Shown here: positions 43,830 through 54,322 of the stretch, in pieces
Numbering within the stretch: the stretch's first letter is position 1
Layout of the letters: each line of letters begins with the position of its first letter
Origin: Ignavibacterium sp.
GTDB lineage: Bacteria > Zixibacteria > MSB-5A5 > GN15 > PGXB01
DNA: 54,358 bases
Assembly (NCBI GenBank): GCA_020724775.1
Contig: DYGG01000009.1
Location: 17,881-72,238 of the forward strand
Direction of reading: 5' to 3'
Program-made: the position numbers and the translations under genes
Notes under the pieces: generated by a model
Seen by the model: only the letters and a program-made list of their open reading frames with translations
Told to the model about the DNA's origin: nothing
Databases searched by the model: none

Positions 43830-45692
43830 ATGAGTAATAGGACTGGACAGATTATTCTGATTGGAATGCTTGCCGGGGTGGTTCTTGGTGTGCTGGGCGG
43901 TTATTTTCTGGGCGAACAGATGCTCCAGATTAAGTTTTTGGGGGTAATTTTTCTCAATGCTTTGAAACTGATTGTTGTCCCGCTGATTATCCTTTCAATG
44001 ATTGTCGGAGTTACTTCACTGGGAGATATCCGGAAACTGGGAAGGACGGCGGGAAAGACACTCCTTTATTTCCTTGCCACCACCACCATCGCGGTGATTC
44101 TGGGACTTATTCTGGTTAACATTATTCGCCCCGGAGTCGGGGCGCCTATGTTCAGCGCTGCGGCACCCGAGATTGTCAGGGAGTCGGGGCCGATGTCGCT
44201 GATTGATATTGTTGTCAGTATGGTGCCCGAGAATTTCTTCAAAGCGGCCTCCGAAGGACAGGTTTTGGGACTGATTATCTTTGCCCTCATTTTTGGCGGC
44301 GCTTTGACAACGCTTGGCTCGGCAGCAAAAGGCCTGATAGAGTTGCTGGAAACAATGAACCGCGCCATAATGAAGATAGTCGAATTGATAATATATTTCG
44401 CACCGATCGGCGTTTTTGCTCTGATTGGAGGGATTGTGGCGGAGAACCGGGAATCGCTGGGTCAGTTGACCTCCGGTTTAGGCTGGTATACTCTGACTGT
44501 TACAGCCGGGCTCGTTATCCATGGCGTGATTATCCTTCCTCTAATCCTGAGCATATGGGGGAAACGGAACCCCTGGAAATATCTGATGAATATGGGGCAG
44601 GTTTTTGCAACGTCATTCACGACTTCTTCCTCATCGGCGACTCTTCCGGTCAATATGACCGCGGTCATCGAGAAGAACAAAGTAGATAAGCGTGCCGGCT
44701 CCTTCGTTCTTCCGCTGGGCGCTACTATTAATATGGATGGGACAGCGCTGTATGAAGCGGTGGCAGCGATTTTCATCGCCCAGATGTATGGCATAGACCT
44801 GACCATTAGCCAGCAACTGATAATTTTCATCACGGCAACTCTCGCTTCAATCGGAGCGGCGGGAATTCCGCATGCCGGTACGGTCACCATGGTCTTTGTC
44901 CTTTCGGCGGTCGGACTTCCCATTGAAGGTATCGGTTTGATCTGGGCCGTCGATTGGTTTCTGGACCGCTGCCGAACGACAGTCAATGTCTGGGGAGATG
45001 CGGTCGGGGCGGCGGTTATCTCTGAAACCGGCGAAATAAAAGGCGGCGAGGCGGTCTTGCCGAGAATAAGCCCCGCGGCAGAAGCCCGGACGGAGAGAAC
45101 ATATGTCCGTCGTGACCGGCAGGAGCGCCCCGAGCGAGCCGAACGGCGCGAGCGTCCCGAACGCGGCGAAAGACCGGACCGGAGGGACCGTCCCGAGAGG
45201 GGGATACGCCAGGGTCGATTCGATGATAGACAGCGGGATCAGAGACGTCGCGATTATCCGCCCAAAGGAAGACGCGGCGACCAGCGGGGGGGATTCCGCA
45301 AGGAGCGCGGTGATGAATCTCGTAAGCAGAGCCCGTCACCCGACTATATAAAGAAAGAACTGGAGGAGATACGCAAACAGAAGTCGCCGGTAATGCCGGT
45401 GGCAGGATTCTCTCAGGAGAGCGAGAATATCGAGGCGGTCTCTCAGGAAGCCAGTGACAAAGATTCCTTTTTTGATATTGATGTTTCTAAGATAGACTTT
45501 TTCCCGGGAGACAAGAAGGAGCCGGACGAAGATCGGAAGGTACAAGAAGCGCCCGAGCCGGATATGCCGCCGGACAGAGAGCCGGAGCCGGCTTCAGAAC
45601 CTCAAGTGAAACAAGAAATTACTGAGAAGGATGACGCGGAAGAGGAAGAAGACTCCTGGGGTAGAATCAAAAAGAAACATCCCAGCCGCTAA
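43830..45692 (+). CDS. dicarboxylate/amino acid:cation symporter with long charged C-terminal tail
   Basis: 620 residues. Residues 1-410 are a normal DAACS/GltP-type transporter: eight membrane helices and two re-entrant loops, the TSSSSATLP loop (about 265-273), NMDGT (301-305) and DRCRTTVNVWGD (379-390), which bind sodium and the carboxylate substrate. From about 412 a 208-residue tail follows that is not part of the family: residues 421-500 are very rich in Arg with Glu, Asp and Pro (RRERPERGERPDRR), then a linker with KKELEEIRKQK, and an acidic end (EEEEDSW) closing with KKKHPSR. The tail should be cytoplasmic and disordered. Substrate and role are inferred. Confidence 0.92.
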   Translation: MSNRTGQIILIGMLAGVVLGVLGGYFLGEQMLQIKFLGVIFLNALKLIVVPLIILSMIVGVTSLGDIRKLGRTAGKTLLYFLATTTIAVILGLILVNIIRPGVGAPMFSAAAPEIVRESGPMSLIDIVVSMVPENFFKAASEGQVLGLIIFALIFGGALTTLGSAAKGLIELLETMNRAIMKIVELIIYFAPIGVFALIGGIVAENRESLGQLTSGLGWYTLTVTAGLVIHGVIILPLILSIWGKRNPWKYLMNMGQVFATSFTTSSSSATLPVNMTAVIEKNKVDKRAGSFVLPLGATINMDGTALYEAVAAIFIAQMYGIDLTISQQLIIFITATLASIGAAGIPHAGTVTMVFVLSAVGLPIEGIGLIWAVDWFLDRCRTTVNVWGDAVGAAVISETGEIKGGEAVLPRISPAAEARTERTYVRRDRQERPERAERRERPERGERPDRRDRPERGIRQGRFDDRQRDQRRRDYPPKGRRGDQRGGFRKERGDESRKQSPSPDYIKKELEEIRKQKSPVMPVAGFSQESENIEAVSQEASDKDSFFDIDVSKIDFFPGDKKEPDEDRKVQEAPEPDMPPDREPEPASEPQVKQEITEKDDAEEEEDSWGRIKKKHPSR

Positions 45693-45711
45693 GATATTTT
45701 GAGAACTGCTT

Positions 45712-45729
45712 GGGGACAGTCCGATTTTT
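45712..45729. repeat. GGGGACAGTCC extragenic repeat-like element
   Basis: GGGGACAGTCCGATTTTT lies in the gap after the symporter gene. The core GGACAGTCC recurs, inverted, near the right end of the window (54340-54349). Such a core is familiar from REP-like elements next to REP-associated tyrosine transposases in other genomes, by memory only. No such transposase is present here. Confidence 0.35.
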
Positions 45730-45822
45730 AAAACTTTTTCTGGATTTTGTAGTTTAATTCAGTGAAAGTCGAATATTAATAGTTGTGCCTGTCAGTTCTG
45801 ATAATGAAAGAGGTGTATTGAA

Positions 45823-46680
45823 GTGAATAGCCTAAAAGTAACTTTCCTGTTTCTCTTGCTGACTATGCTTTTTATGGCGGTCGGTTTTGCTTTGGGCGGC
45901 AGGAATGGCATGATAATGGCATTTGCCATTGCGGCGGTAATGAATTTTATCACTTATTGGTTTTCTGACAAGATTGTTTTGAAGATGTATCGTGCCCGCG
46001 AAGTTACCGAAGCGACCAATCGGAGACTCTGGCGGGTGGTGAGTCATGCCTCGCAGAAGGCGATGATTCCGATGCCGAAAGTCTATATAATTCCTTCCAA
46101 AGCCCCTAACGCTTTCGCCACCGGTCGCAGTGTCAATCATGCGGCGGTGGCGGCAACCGAAGGACTTCTCGAGATGCTGAACGATAGCGAACTGGAAGGG
46201 GTCATAGGCCATGAACTGGCGCATATCATCAATAAAGATATGCTGGTCGGGACGATGGCGGCGACCATCGCCGGCGCTATCGGCATTCTGGCATCGATTG
46301 CGCGCTGGTCGATGATATTCGGGGGGTACTCGCGTGACGATAATCGGGGAAGCAACCCGATTGTCCTTCTTATTGCGCTGATAGTTGCTCCTATTGCGGC
46401 GATGCTAATACAGATGGCAATCTCGCGTTCGCGCGAGTATAAGGCTGACGCCGAAGGAGGACGGATAACCGGTCAATATTTGCCGCTGGCATCGGCCCTG
46501 GAGAAACTTCACAAGGCGCCGGTGCGAATGAACCTGGATGAGCGTCCGGCTACGGCACATCTGTTTATCGCTAATCCCCTTTCGGGGAAGGGATTTGCCT
46601 CCCTCTTTTCGACCCATCCGCCGGTTGAAGAACGAGTGAAACGTCTTCAGAAACTGGCTACGGGCGGCTACCCCTTCTGA
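45823..46680 (+). CDS. htpX: M48 zinc metalloprotease HtpX
   Basis: 285 residues from a GTG with AGAGGTG upstream. Two N-terminal membrane helices (about 5-23 and 29-48), then the active-site H130-ELA-H134 (GHELAHIINKD), two more helices (about 145-195) and SRSREYKADAEG carrying the third zinc ligand. This is the order of HtpX, which degrades damaged inner-membrane proteins, with the active site in the cytoplasm. Length is usual. The CNNM-like gene follows 23 bases later. Confidence 0.95.
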   Translation: MNSLKVTFLFLLLTMLFMAVGFALGGRNGMIMAFAIAAVMNFITYWFSDKIVLKMYRAREVTEATNRRLWRVVSHASQKAMIPMPKVYIIPSKAPNAFATGRSVNHAAVAATEGLLEMLNDSELEGVIGHELAHIINKDMLVGTMAATIAGAIGILASIARWSMIFGGYSRDDNRGSNPIVLLIALIVAPIAAMLIQMAISRSREYKADAEGGRITGQYLPLASALEKLHKAPVRMNLDERPATAHLFIANPLSGKGFASLFSTHPPVEERVKRLQKLATGGYPF

Positions 46681-46703
46681 AATCGACCCAATCCTGATAA
46701 AGG

Positions 46704-48023
46704 ATGGAAAGTAGAATATATCTGGAGATAATAGCCATTTTGGCGCTGATAGGCGCCAATGGCTTCTTTGCTCTCTCGGAATTCTCAATAATTGCCAGCC
46801 GTCGAAGTAAATTGAAGCGGATGGCAAAAAGCGGCAACAGGTCTGCCGCCCGCGCGGGAAAACTCCACTCCCGACCCGAAGCGTTCCTTGCCACCGTTCA
46901 GGTCGGGATTACTTTTGTCGGCACCCTCGCCGGCGTATTCAGCGGCATGACCATCGTCAACTCCCTGACCCCCTACATCGAAAAAATTCCCAACGAAACT
47001 ATTTCCGGGGCGGCGCGCTCTATCGCCTTCCTTATGATTGTTCTGGCTATTTCATTTCTGTCGGTGGTAATGGGGGAACTGGTGCCTAAATATATTGCCC
47101 TGTCACGTCCCGAGAAAATCGCCGCCGCCGTCTCGTCACCTATGACTCTATTCATGAAATTGACGTTCTTTTTTGTCCGACTTCTTTCCGGCGCAGCCCG
47201 AGGCATAATCCGTCTGTTGGGAATCAGAGTCGGTTCCGAGGCGAGCAGTATCACCGAAGACGAAATAAACATAATCATCGCCGAGGGGCTGGAGAAGGGG
47301 ATATTTGACGTCACCGAGCAGGAACTGATAACCTCGGTCTTCGATTTTTCCGACCGCACCGCCCGTCACGCTATGACCCCTCGCACCGAAATAGTCGGGG
47401 TTGATATCAACTGGGCCACCGATAAGGCGCTCCAGTTCATTACCGAGAACGGCTTTTCGCGCTATCCCGTTTATGACCGCTCCCTCGATAATATCATCGG
47501 GTTGATTTATACCAAAGATGTCATCCGGGTCATGCAACACTCGGCGCTGATAATAATCAGGGATATCATCCGCAAGCCGATATTTGTCCCGGACTCAATG
47601 AAACTGAATATCCTTTTGGGGGCTTTTAAGAAGAAACGGGTCCATGCCGCCATAGTCCTGGATGAATACGGCGGCACCGCCGGATTAATCACCCTGGAAG
47701 ACCTGCTGGAAGAGATTGTCGGAGAGATTCAGGATGAGCACGACACCGAGCCGCGGGAATTTGTGAAACGGTCGGAAAATCTCGCTTATGCCGCCGGCGG
47801 ATTTCGGGTAGATGAATTGAATGATGAATTCCACACGGAACTTCCCGAAGACGGTCCCACCACTCTGGCCGGGCTGGTGGTGGAACATTTGGGGCGTCCC
47901 GCCGAAAAGGGGGAAGAAGTAGCTATAAAAAATCTAAAATTTGTCGTTCTTGAGGCAGACGGAAACCGCCTGAAACGGCTCAAAATAGAAAGGCTGCCCC
48001 AGGATGAGAGTTATTCTATCTGA
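46704..48023 (+). CDS. CNNM/CorC-HlyC-type hemolysin family membrane protein
   Basis: 439 residues: a DUF21 (CNNM) membrane domain with helices near 4-25, 65-85, 105-130 and 140-160, two CBS domains from about 215 to 340 (MTPRTEIVGVDIN, FSRYPVYD, VLDEYGGTAGLITLEDLLEEIVGEIQDEHD), and a C-terminal CorC_HlyC domain (LPEDGPTTLAGLVVEHLG). Such proteins are linked to magnesium and cobalt export or resistance; the old hemolysin name is misleading. It follows HtpX closely and precedes DedA after 59 bases, so a membrane-stress operon is plausible. Confidence 0.94.
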   Translation: MESRIYLEIIAILALIGANGFFALSEFSIIASRRSKLKRMAKSGNRSAARAGKLHSRPEAFLATVQVGITFVGTLAGVFSGMTIVNSLTPYIEKIPNETISGAARSIAFLMIVLAISFLSVVMGELVPKYIALSRPEKIAAAVSSPMTLFMKLTFFFVRLLSGAARGIIRLLGIRVGSEASSITEDEINIIIAEGLEKGIFDVTEQELITSVFDFSDRTARHAMTPRTEIVGVDINWATDKALQFITENGFSRYPVYDRSLDNIIGLIYTKDVIRVMQHSALIIIRDIIRKPIFVPDSMKLNILLGAFKKKRVHAAIVLDEYGGTAGLITLEDLLEEIVGEIQDEHDTEPREFVKRSENLAYAAGGFRVDELNDEFHTELPEDGPTTLAGLVVEHLGRPAEKGEEVAIKNLKFVVLEADGNRLKRLKIERLPQDESYSI

Positions 48024-48082
48024 CGTCGCCACTGGGTCAGGTAGCGGCGCTTATCAACCCAATTGAAGAAAGGAAAATTATT

Positions 48083-48691
48083 GTGTTTGAAGCGATCATA
48101 CAACCGATAGCGCAATGGATTATCAACGTCATTTCCGACATGGGATATCTCGGGATTGTCCTGACGATGGGGATTGAATCGGCATGTATCCCTCTTCCAT
48201 CGGAAATCATCATGCCGTTTTCAGGATATCTGGTTTCGACCGGACGATTCACCATGCTGGGAGTGTCGCTGGCTGGCGCTTTTGGATGTGTGGTCGGCTC
48301 CGTAGCGGCGTACATCGCCGGTTACTACGGAGGAAGGCCGTTTCTTGAAAAATACGGAAAATATATTCTCCTCTCGAAAAAAGAGATTGATTATGCCGAG
48401 CGGTGGACGGTGAAATATGGCGATGCCGCCATCTTTGTTTCCCGCCTTCTCCCGGTAATCCGGACCTTTATCTCCCTTCCAGCAGGAATTGCCCGGATGA
48501 ATTTCATCAAGTTCATCATCTATACCTTTCTGGGCTCGCTTCCCTGGTGCTGGGCGCTGGCTTATATCGGCAAGGTCCTCGGCGATAACTGGAATACCAT
48601 CGGCAAGTATTTTCACCAGGTGGATATCGTTATCGGAATCCTGATTGTTGCCGGTATCGCTTTTTTCATCTGGCACAAATTCAAGAAGTAG
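48083..48691 (+). CDS. DedA/VTT-family membrane protein
   Basis: 202 residues from a GTG. The DedA pattern is clear: ESACIPLPSEIIMPFSGYL near residues 31-49, GSVAAYIAGYYGGRPFLEKYGKY near 68-90, and VSRLLPVIRTFISLPAGIARM near 115-135 with the conserved Arg pair. The C-terminal helix ends in a basic KFKK. DedA proteins are inner-membrane scramblases or flippases for undecaprenyl phosphate and phospholipids. It is the last plus-strand gene before a strong convergent hairpin. Confidence 0.94.
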   Translation: MFEAIIQPIAQWIINVISDMGYLGIVLTMGIESACIPLPSEIIMPFSGYLVSTGRFTMLGVSLAGAFGCVVGSVAAYIAGYYGGRPFLEKYGKYILLSKKEIDYAERWTVKYGDAAIFVSRLLPVIRTFISLPAGIARMNFIKFIIYTFLGSLPWCWALAYIGKVLGDNWNTIGKYFHQVDIVIGILIVAGIAFFIWHKFKK

Positions 48692-48742
48692 ATGAGATTC
48701 GAAATCGCGGGAAAATGGGGGCAAAAGCATATCAATTGAAAA

Positions 48743-48784
48743 GCGCCGGGTCGATTCCGCGACTGAAAGGAATCGATCCGACGC
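48743..48784. terminator. long bidirectional hairpin between DedA and gdhA
   Basis: Two 16-base arms, GCGCCGGGTCGATTCC and GGAATCGATCCGACGC, pair with one mismatch and one wobble around a ten-base loop. It lies between two convergent stops (48691 and 48818). No T-run follows, but stem length and position support a shared terminator. Confidence 0.65.
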
Positions 48785-48817
48785 CGATTATCGCGCCGAC
48801 TTAATGTCGCTCAAAGG

Positions 48818-50176
<1,359 letters not shown>

Positions 50177-50215
50177 TTAGTTGAATAGTCTGGCAACTTT
50201 TTCACAAACTGTTTT

Positions 50216-50243
50216 AATTTACTGGCGGTGGTGCAAAAGTCAA
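50216..50243 (-). promoter_or_regulatory. candidate promoter for gdhA
   Basis: On the minus strand TTGACT (50243-50238) is followed after 16 bases by TAAATT (50221-50216), about 55 bases before the gdhA ATG. The -35 box is good, the -10 box fair. No experimental basis. Confidence 0.4.
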
Positions 50244-50422
50244 CAGCATTCTCCACTTTCGGTTCTTTTTTGCGGAGAAATGTCGCATTCTCGGGGAATT
50301 AACGAGGCGTTTTTACCCACACATCGCTCGAACTGGTCAACACAAAGCATGGTAATGCGGAGGACAAAGCGAACCGAATTTGTCTTGTTATCCCAGATTT
50401 TTTGAATTGTCGGGATTTTTTA

Positions 50423-50467
50423 TTGACTTGACCGTCAACAATTATTTAGTTAGTAAGTGTTAACTAA
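50423..50467 (+). promoter_or_regulatory. promoter/operator region of the TetR-cytochrome genes
   Basis: TTGACT at 50423-50428 looks like a -35 box. Overlapping and following it are two inverted repeats: TTGACCGTCAA (50428-50438) and TTAGTTA-N8-TAACTAA (50446-50467). The second covers the place of a -10 box and ends 16 bases before the GTG start at 50484. Palindromes of this size at a tetR promoter usually bind the regulator itself, so autorepression is inferred. Confidence 0.55.
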
Positions 50468-50483
50468 CCAGCAGGAGTTCGGA

Positions 50484-51098
50484 GTGACATTAAAATTGAC
50501 CGCTGCTCAAAGGCGACGTCAGATTATTGAGAAAGCGACCGAACTTTTCTCCGCTCACGGATTTGAGAAAATGACAGTTCGCCGGCTTGCCGAGACCTGT
50601 CATATCACGGAAGCGGCCCTGTACAGATATTTCCCCTCCAAAGAGGACATCTACAGCGAGGTCCTGGAATCATTGCGGGAAAAAATCAATCTGGGGGAAC
50701 TGAAGAGTCGAGTTGGGGAAAGCGACGACATAGAAGAAGTGCTGTTTGCCATCGCCCGGAATATAATCAAAACATTCAGCGGCAATAAGGAACTTTATCG
50801 TCTGCTGCTGTTCGCGTCACTCGAGGGACACTCCCTGGCCGGAAAGGTTTTCACAACTATTCGGGGTCCCTATGTCACCATTTTTGTCGGCGCACTTAAG
50901 AGGCTGCAGGAAGCGGGGAAAATCCAGCCGGTCAATCCTCTCATTACCGCGCGTTGCTTTGTGGGGATGGTGATGGATTGCGCCCTGGGGCTTCACTTGT
51001 GGAAGCGAATGCAGAAGGAGAATTTTGACCCGGAAATTATCATCGAAAATAACGTCCCGATCTACATTCGAGGACTTAAATTTGTACAGAAGTCTTAG
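50484..51098 (+). CDS. TetR-family transcriptional regulator
   Basis: 204 residues from the GTG at 50484, chosen because CAGGAG lies just upstream; a GTG at 50457 falls inside the palindrome. The N-terminal HTH reads KATELFSAHGFEKMTVRRLA then HITEAALYRYFPSKEDIYSEV, typical of TetR. The C-terminal ligand domain is all-helical with few charged clusters, and its effector is unknown. It precedes the decaheme cytochrome by 31 bases on the same strand, so it likely controls the cytochrome-porin pair and itself through the palindromes at 50428-50467. Confidence 0.93.
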   Translation: MTLKLTAAQRRRQIIEKATELFSAHGFEKMTVRRLAETCHITEAALYRYFPSKEDIYSEVLESLREKINLGELKSRVGESDDIEEVLFAIARNIIKTFSGNKELYRLLLFASLEGHSLAGKVFTTIRGPYVTIFVGALKRLQEAGKIQPVNPLITARCFVGMVMDCALGLHLWKRMQKENFDPEIIIENNVPIYIRGLKFVQKS

Positions 51099-51129
51099 CC
51101 ATAAATCGCTTAAATGAGAAAGGAGTGGA

Positions 51130-52092
51130 ATGAACCCGCGAGCGCTAAAGTTGCCGTATCAGCCGAGCGCAGGGTTGCTTTTGATCCTGTGTCTGCTGGT
51201 CGGCCTTTTAGTTAAGAATGGCGCGGCATCGCCGATTCCGCCGGGGGCGGTCCTGGTCGGAAATGAAACTTGCGCCAGTTGCCATACCGAAATTAGTGAA
51301 AAATTTCACAAGACCAATCATGGGGCCGGCTACACTTCCCGCACCAGTGATAATGTCGTCGGCTGTGAATCGTGTCACGGACCCGGGTCCGCCCATGTTG
51401 ACGGCGGCGATCCGGCGCTGATTCTGAATCCTGCCAGAGATGATGCCGGAGAATCGTCCGAATGGTGTCGCAGTTGTCACGGCGGCAGGAGCGGCTTCTC
51501 GTCGCCGGCGCACCACGAAATCGAGGGGAACTGCGCCACCTGTCATTTGGTGCATGTCGATGCCCCTCAGTCACTGAAAAAAGAGAGCCCGGCCCTTTGT
51601 TATGACTGTCACGGCGATATCAAATCAAAGTTGGCATTGCCGTCACGCCACCCGGTAGGACAGGGTTTGCTCAACTGCCTCGACTGCCATGATATTCACG
51701 GCACCAATAACACCCGAACGGTGGATGAAAGTTCGGCTGAACTTTGTATCACCTGTCATACCGCCAAGCAGGGACCTTTTGTTTTCGAGCATGCGCCGGT
51801 TACGGAAGATTGCGGAATCTGTCATGACCCGCACGGCACGATAGCCGATAATCTCCTGAAGCAGAATGAGCCGTTTCTCTGCCTATCCTGTCATCCCGCA
51901 CATTTCCATACCACCATTGCCGCGCTGGAAGGAGATTTTGTGACTCCGCTGAACTCGACACGCACCGGCGTTTCCACCCATGATGGCTTCAAGAAGGGGA
52001 TGCTCACCAAGTGTACACAGTGCCATTCCGATATTCATGGCACCGATATGCCGGCGCAATCTATAACCGGAAGCGGCGCGCTTACCAGATAA
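51130..52092 (+). CDS. periplasmic decaheme c-type cytochrome (DmsE/MtrA-type)
   Basis: 320 residues with AAAGGAG upstream and a signal peptide (LLLILCLLVGLLVKNGAA). There are ten CXXCH sites: CASCH, CESCH, CRSCH, CATCH, CYDCH, CLDCH, CITCH, CGICH, CLSCH and CTQCH, spaced as in DmsE/MtrA, with repeated Pro-rich turns (CHDPHGT, CHDIHGT). MtrA-type cytochromes carry electrons across the outer membrane inside an MtrB porin. The MtrB-type gene follows with four bases between them, so this is a porin-cytochrome conduit. No outer-surface MtrC-like cytochrome is in the window. Confidence 0.95.
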   Translation: MNPRALKLPYQPSAGLLLILCLLVGLLVKNGAASPIPPGAVLVGNETCASCHTEISEKFHKTNHGAGYTSRTSDNVVGCESCHGPGSAHVDGGDPALILNPARDDAGESSEWCRSCHGGRSGFSSPAHHEIEGNCATCHLVHVDAPQSLKKESPALCYDCHGDIKSKLALPSRHPVGQGLLNCLDCHDIHGTNNTRTVDESSAELCITCHTAKQGPFVFEHAPVTEDCGICHDPHGTIADNLLKQNEPFLCLSCHPAHFHTTIAALEGDFVTPLNSTRTGVSTHDGFKKGMLTKCTQCHSDIHGTDMPAQSITGSGALTR

Positions 52093-52105
52093 GGAGATGA
52101 AGAGA

Positions 52106-54268
52106 ATGAGAAGACATATTGTAATGAAAGTACTTCTAATGGCTCTCCTTGTCGCCGGCGGCGGGATTTCCGCTCAGGATTCGGAACCGGATTACCGTGG
52201 CGAGTTGCGTCTGGGGAGTCATTACACCGGAGTGAGTGATTATTACAAGAAGGTTGCCGAGTATGACCGTGGCAAAGATGGGATGCTTCCCGATTTCGGC
52301 TTCAGATTCGACAGCCGCTATCGCTCCGGATATCTGGGTCTGTCCGGCGACTACTTTGACCCGCGACGGCATAATTTCCAACTGGTTTCACGATACCAGG
52401 ACCGGTTCCGGTTCAGCGGCGAATATCGTTCTTTTTTCCGTAATCAGGCGACCGATAATCTGAACAATATCGCGGCGCGCGAAGCGCTGGATACCGCTTG
52501 GACGGTTCCGGGCGGAAAAATGCTGACCCATGAAGACAAAAATCCCGGCATCGATTACGGCCTGACCCGACGGGAGATAAATGCCTCGATAGAAGTTCGT
52601 CCGACCACCAAATGGGATTTGCGCATGGTGGCGGCGCACCGGACTATAATTGAAAAAGGAGCGGAGCAGGCGACGGCGACCAATCACTGCTTCTCCTGTC
52701 ATATAACTTCGCAGGCGGTTGCGGCGGAACGGCGGACTCATTTCTATAGCGGCGGTATCGAAGTCAGCCCGGGACCGGTCACTCTCGGCTATGACTACCG
52801 GTATCGCACTTTCAAGTCCCTGGTGCCGGGTGCTACCGTTCTTTACGACCAGGCGCGGCATCCGGTAACAGGAGCGATGGTGGCAGAATTCGGTTCGCGC
52901 GTCGCTTTCGACAACCGGGAAATTGAATATTACGTTTTTCCCGAGGTCAACAAGACGGCGCATACGTTCAAAGCCAGCACCGATATTCTCGGAGGATGGC
53001 TCAGCGGAAGTTTCACCACCAGCAAAGCCAAGAACAATGACGCCGGCTTGGAACTGACCGGTAATGGCGGTGTGGTGCGATATTTTGTTCGCCCCGGCAA
53101 GAGGTCATCTCTCAGCATTACGGCGTCAATTCATCGGCTTGAGAACGACACGGTCTTTATTGATTTACCTAACTGGCGCGAGGGGCGACCCGGCGGCGGA
53201 CAGAATTTCGATTATACCCGGTACTCCTCCCTGACCCGAACGGTAGGTAAAGGGATGGTACAATGGAAATACCGTCCCAGCCGGAAATATAATATCGCCC
53301 TGATGGCGGGGCTGGAATCGGTCAAGCGGGATGACTATCCGTACCGCGGCGCGGACTATGAGACAAAGACCTACAGTTTTGAAGGTTCTCTTAAATATCG
53401 TCCGGAGTCACGATATCAGATAGGGCTCAAGTATCATCTCGACAAGACCAGCGACCCGTTTATCAGTTTTGGAAGACTTCTGGAGCGCAACGGAAGCGCC
53501 ACCCTGACGCCGCTTCCGGGCAATACTCAGGTATTTTATTTCCAGCGGGACGCCCTTCGCTACGGCAATATTTCCAACCAGGCGGAGCTGTCGCACCAGG
53601 CGGATATTTCCCTGGCATACCGGATAAGCGAAAGAGCGTCACTTTCGGCCGGCGTGAAACTTCTGCTTGAGAAAAATAACAATCTGGACAGTCTCGAGTA
53701 TGAGCATGAGATGTTCCAGCCGAATTTCAACCTGAGCCTGACACCGCATCCGCGCTGGGCGATAAGCGCCGGTTACGCGTACTATTCGGACAGGTCGAAC
53801 GGTCCGCTGGCGGTGGCAATGATGGATGGCTGAGCGGGACATCTTAACGGCACAGTTGGTGCCATCGACCATTTCGGTTCCCTGTACGGTGAAACCGATT
53901 ATCATTCCCGGGCTCACTATCTTTCGCTTAATATCAATTATGCCGCCACTGAGAAATTGAATCTCTTGTTCACCGGCGGGTATGTTAAATCGAAAGCCTA
54001 TTTCGATAAGATTATGATGCCGGAAGTACCGGAAGTGGAAGCGGAAATTGCGCCCGGTTATTACTCCTTTGATATGATTGACGAATACTCCGACCTGGCA
54101 TACTCGCAGATGGAACTGGAGTTCGGCGGAGAATTTCGCCTGGCGGAGAAGGTAACTTTGAACGGAAGGCTTAGTTATATTGATTTGAGTGATGATGAGG
54201 GGTATGTCTATGGCGTGGAATCCGGTTCGCTGACTGTGGTGCGGACCTGGATTAATATCGGATTCTGA
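52106..54268 (+). pseudogene. MtrB/PioB-type outer-membrane barrel, interrupted by an in-frame TGA
   Basis: The ATG at 52106 is preferred over 52097, which would place AAGGAG directly against the start. The frame runs 720 codons, broken only by TGA at codon 576 (53831-53833); the 145 codons after it continue the same barrel pattern and end in INIGF with the outer-membrane Phe. After a signal peptide (VLLMALLVAGGGISAQ) come paired amphipathic strands throughout (for example RFRFSGEYRSFF, YNIALMAGLESV, YQIGLKYHLDKT). Unusually, a haem-type CFSCH lies at 195-199. MtrB proteins form a 26-strand barrel around an MtrA cytochrome. Read error, strain variation or true nonsense are all possible. Confidence 0.85.
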
Positions 54269-54293
54269 GTTAGCCTCCTTTCTATAAAAGGCG

Positions 54294-54311
54294 GCCCCGC
54301 TTCTGCGGGGC
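54294..54311 (+). terminator. GC-rich hairpin after the MtrB-type gene
   Basis: GCCCCGC (54294-54300) pairs with GCGGGGC (54305-54311) around TTCT, 25 bases after the stop. No T-run follows, so a second hairpin further on probably completes termination. Confidence 0.5.
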
Positions 54312-54322
54312 TCAGACTGATG

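Noticed and set aside
44066-45339. Several antisense frames of about 60-174 codons opposite the symporter gene
   Set aside because: They arise from the biased codon use of the transporter and its Arg-rich tail.
53831-53833. Selenocysteine at TGA
   Set aside because: No clear stem-loop follows directly and the site lies in a barrel loop with no redox motif.
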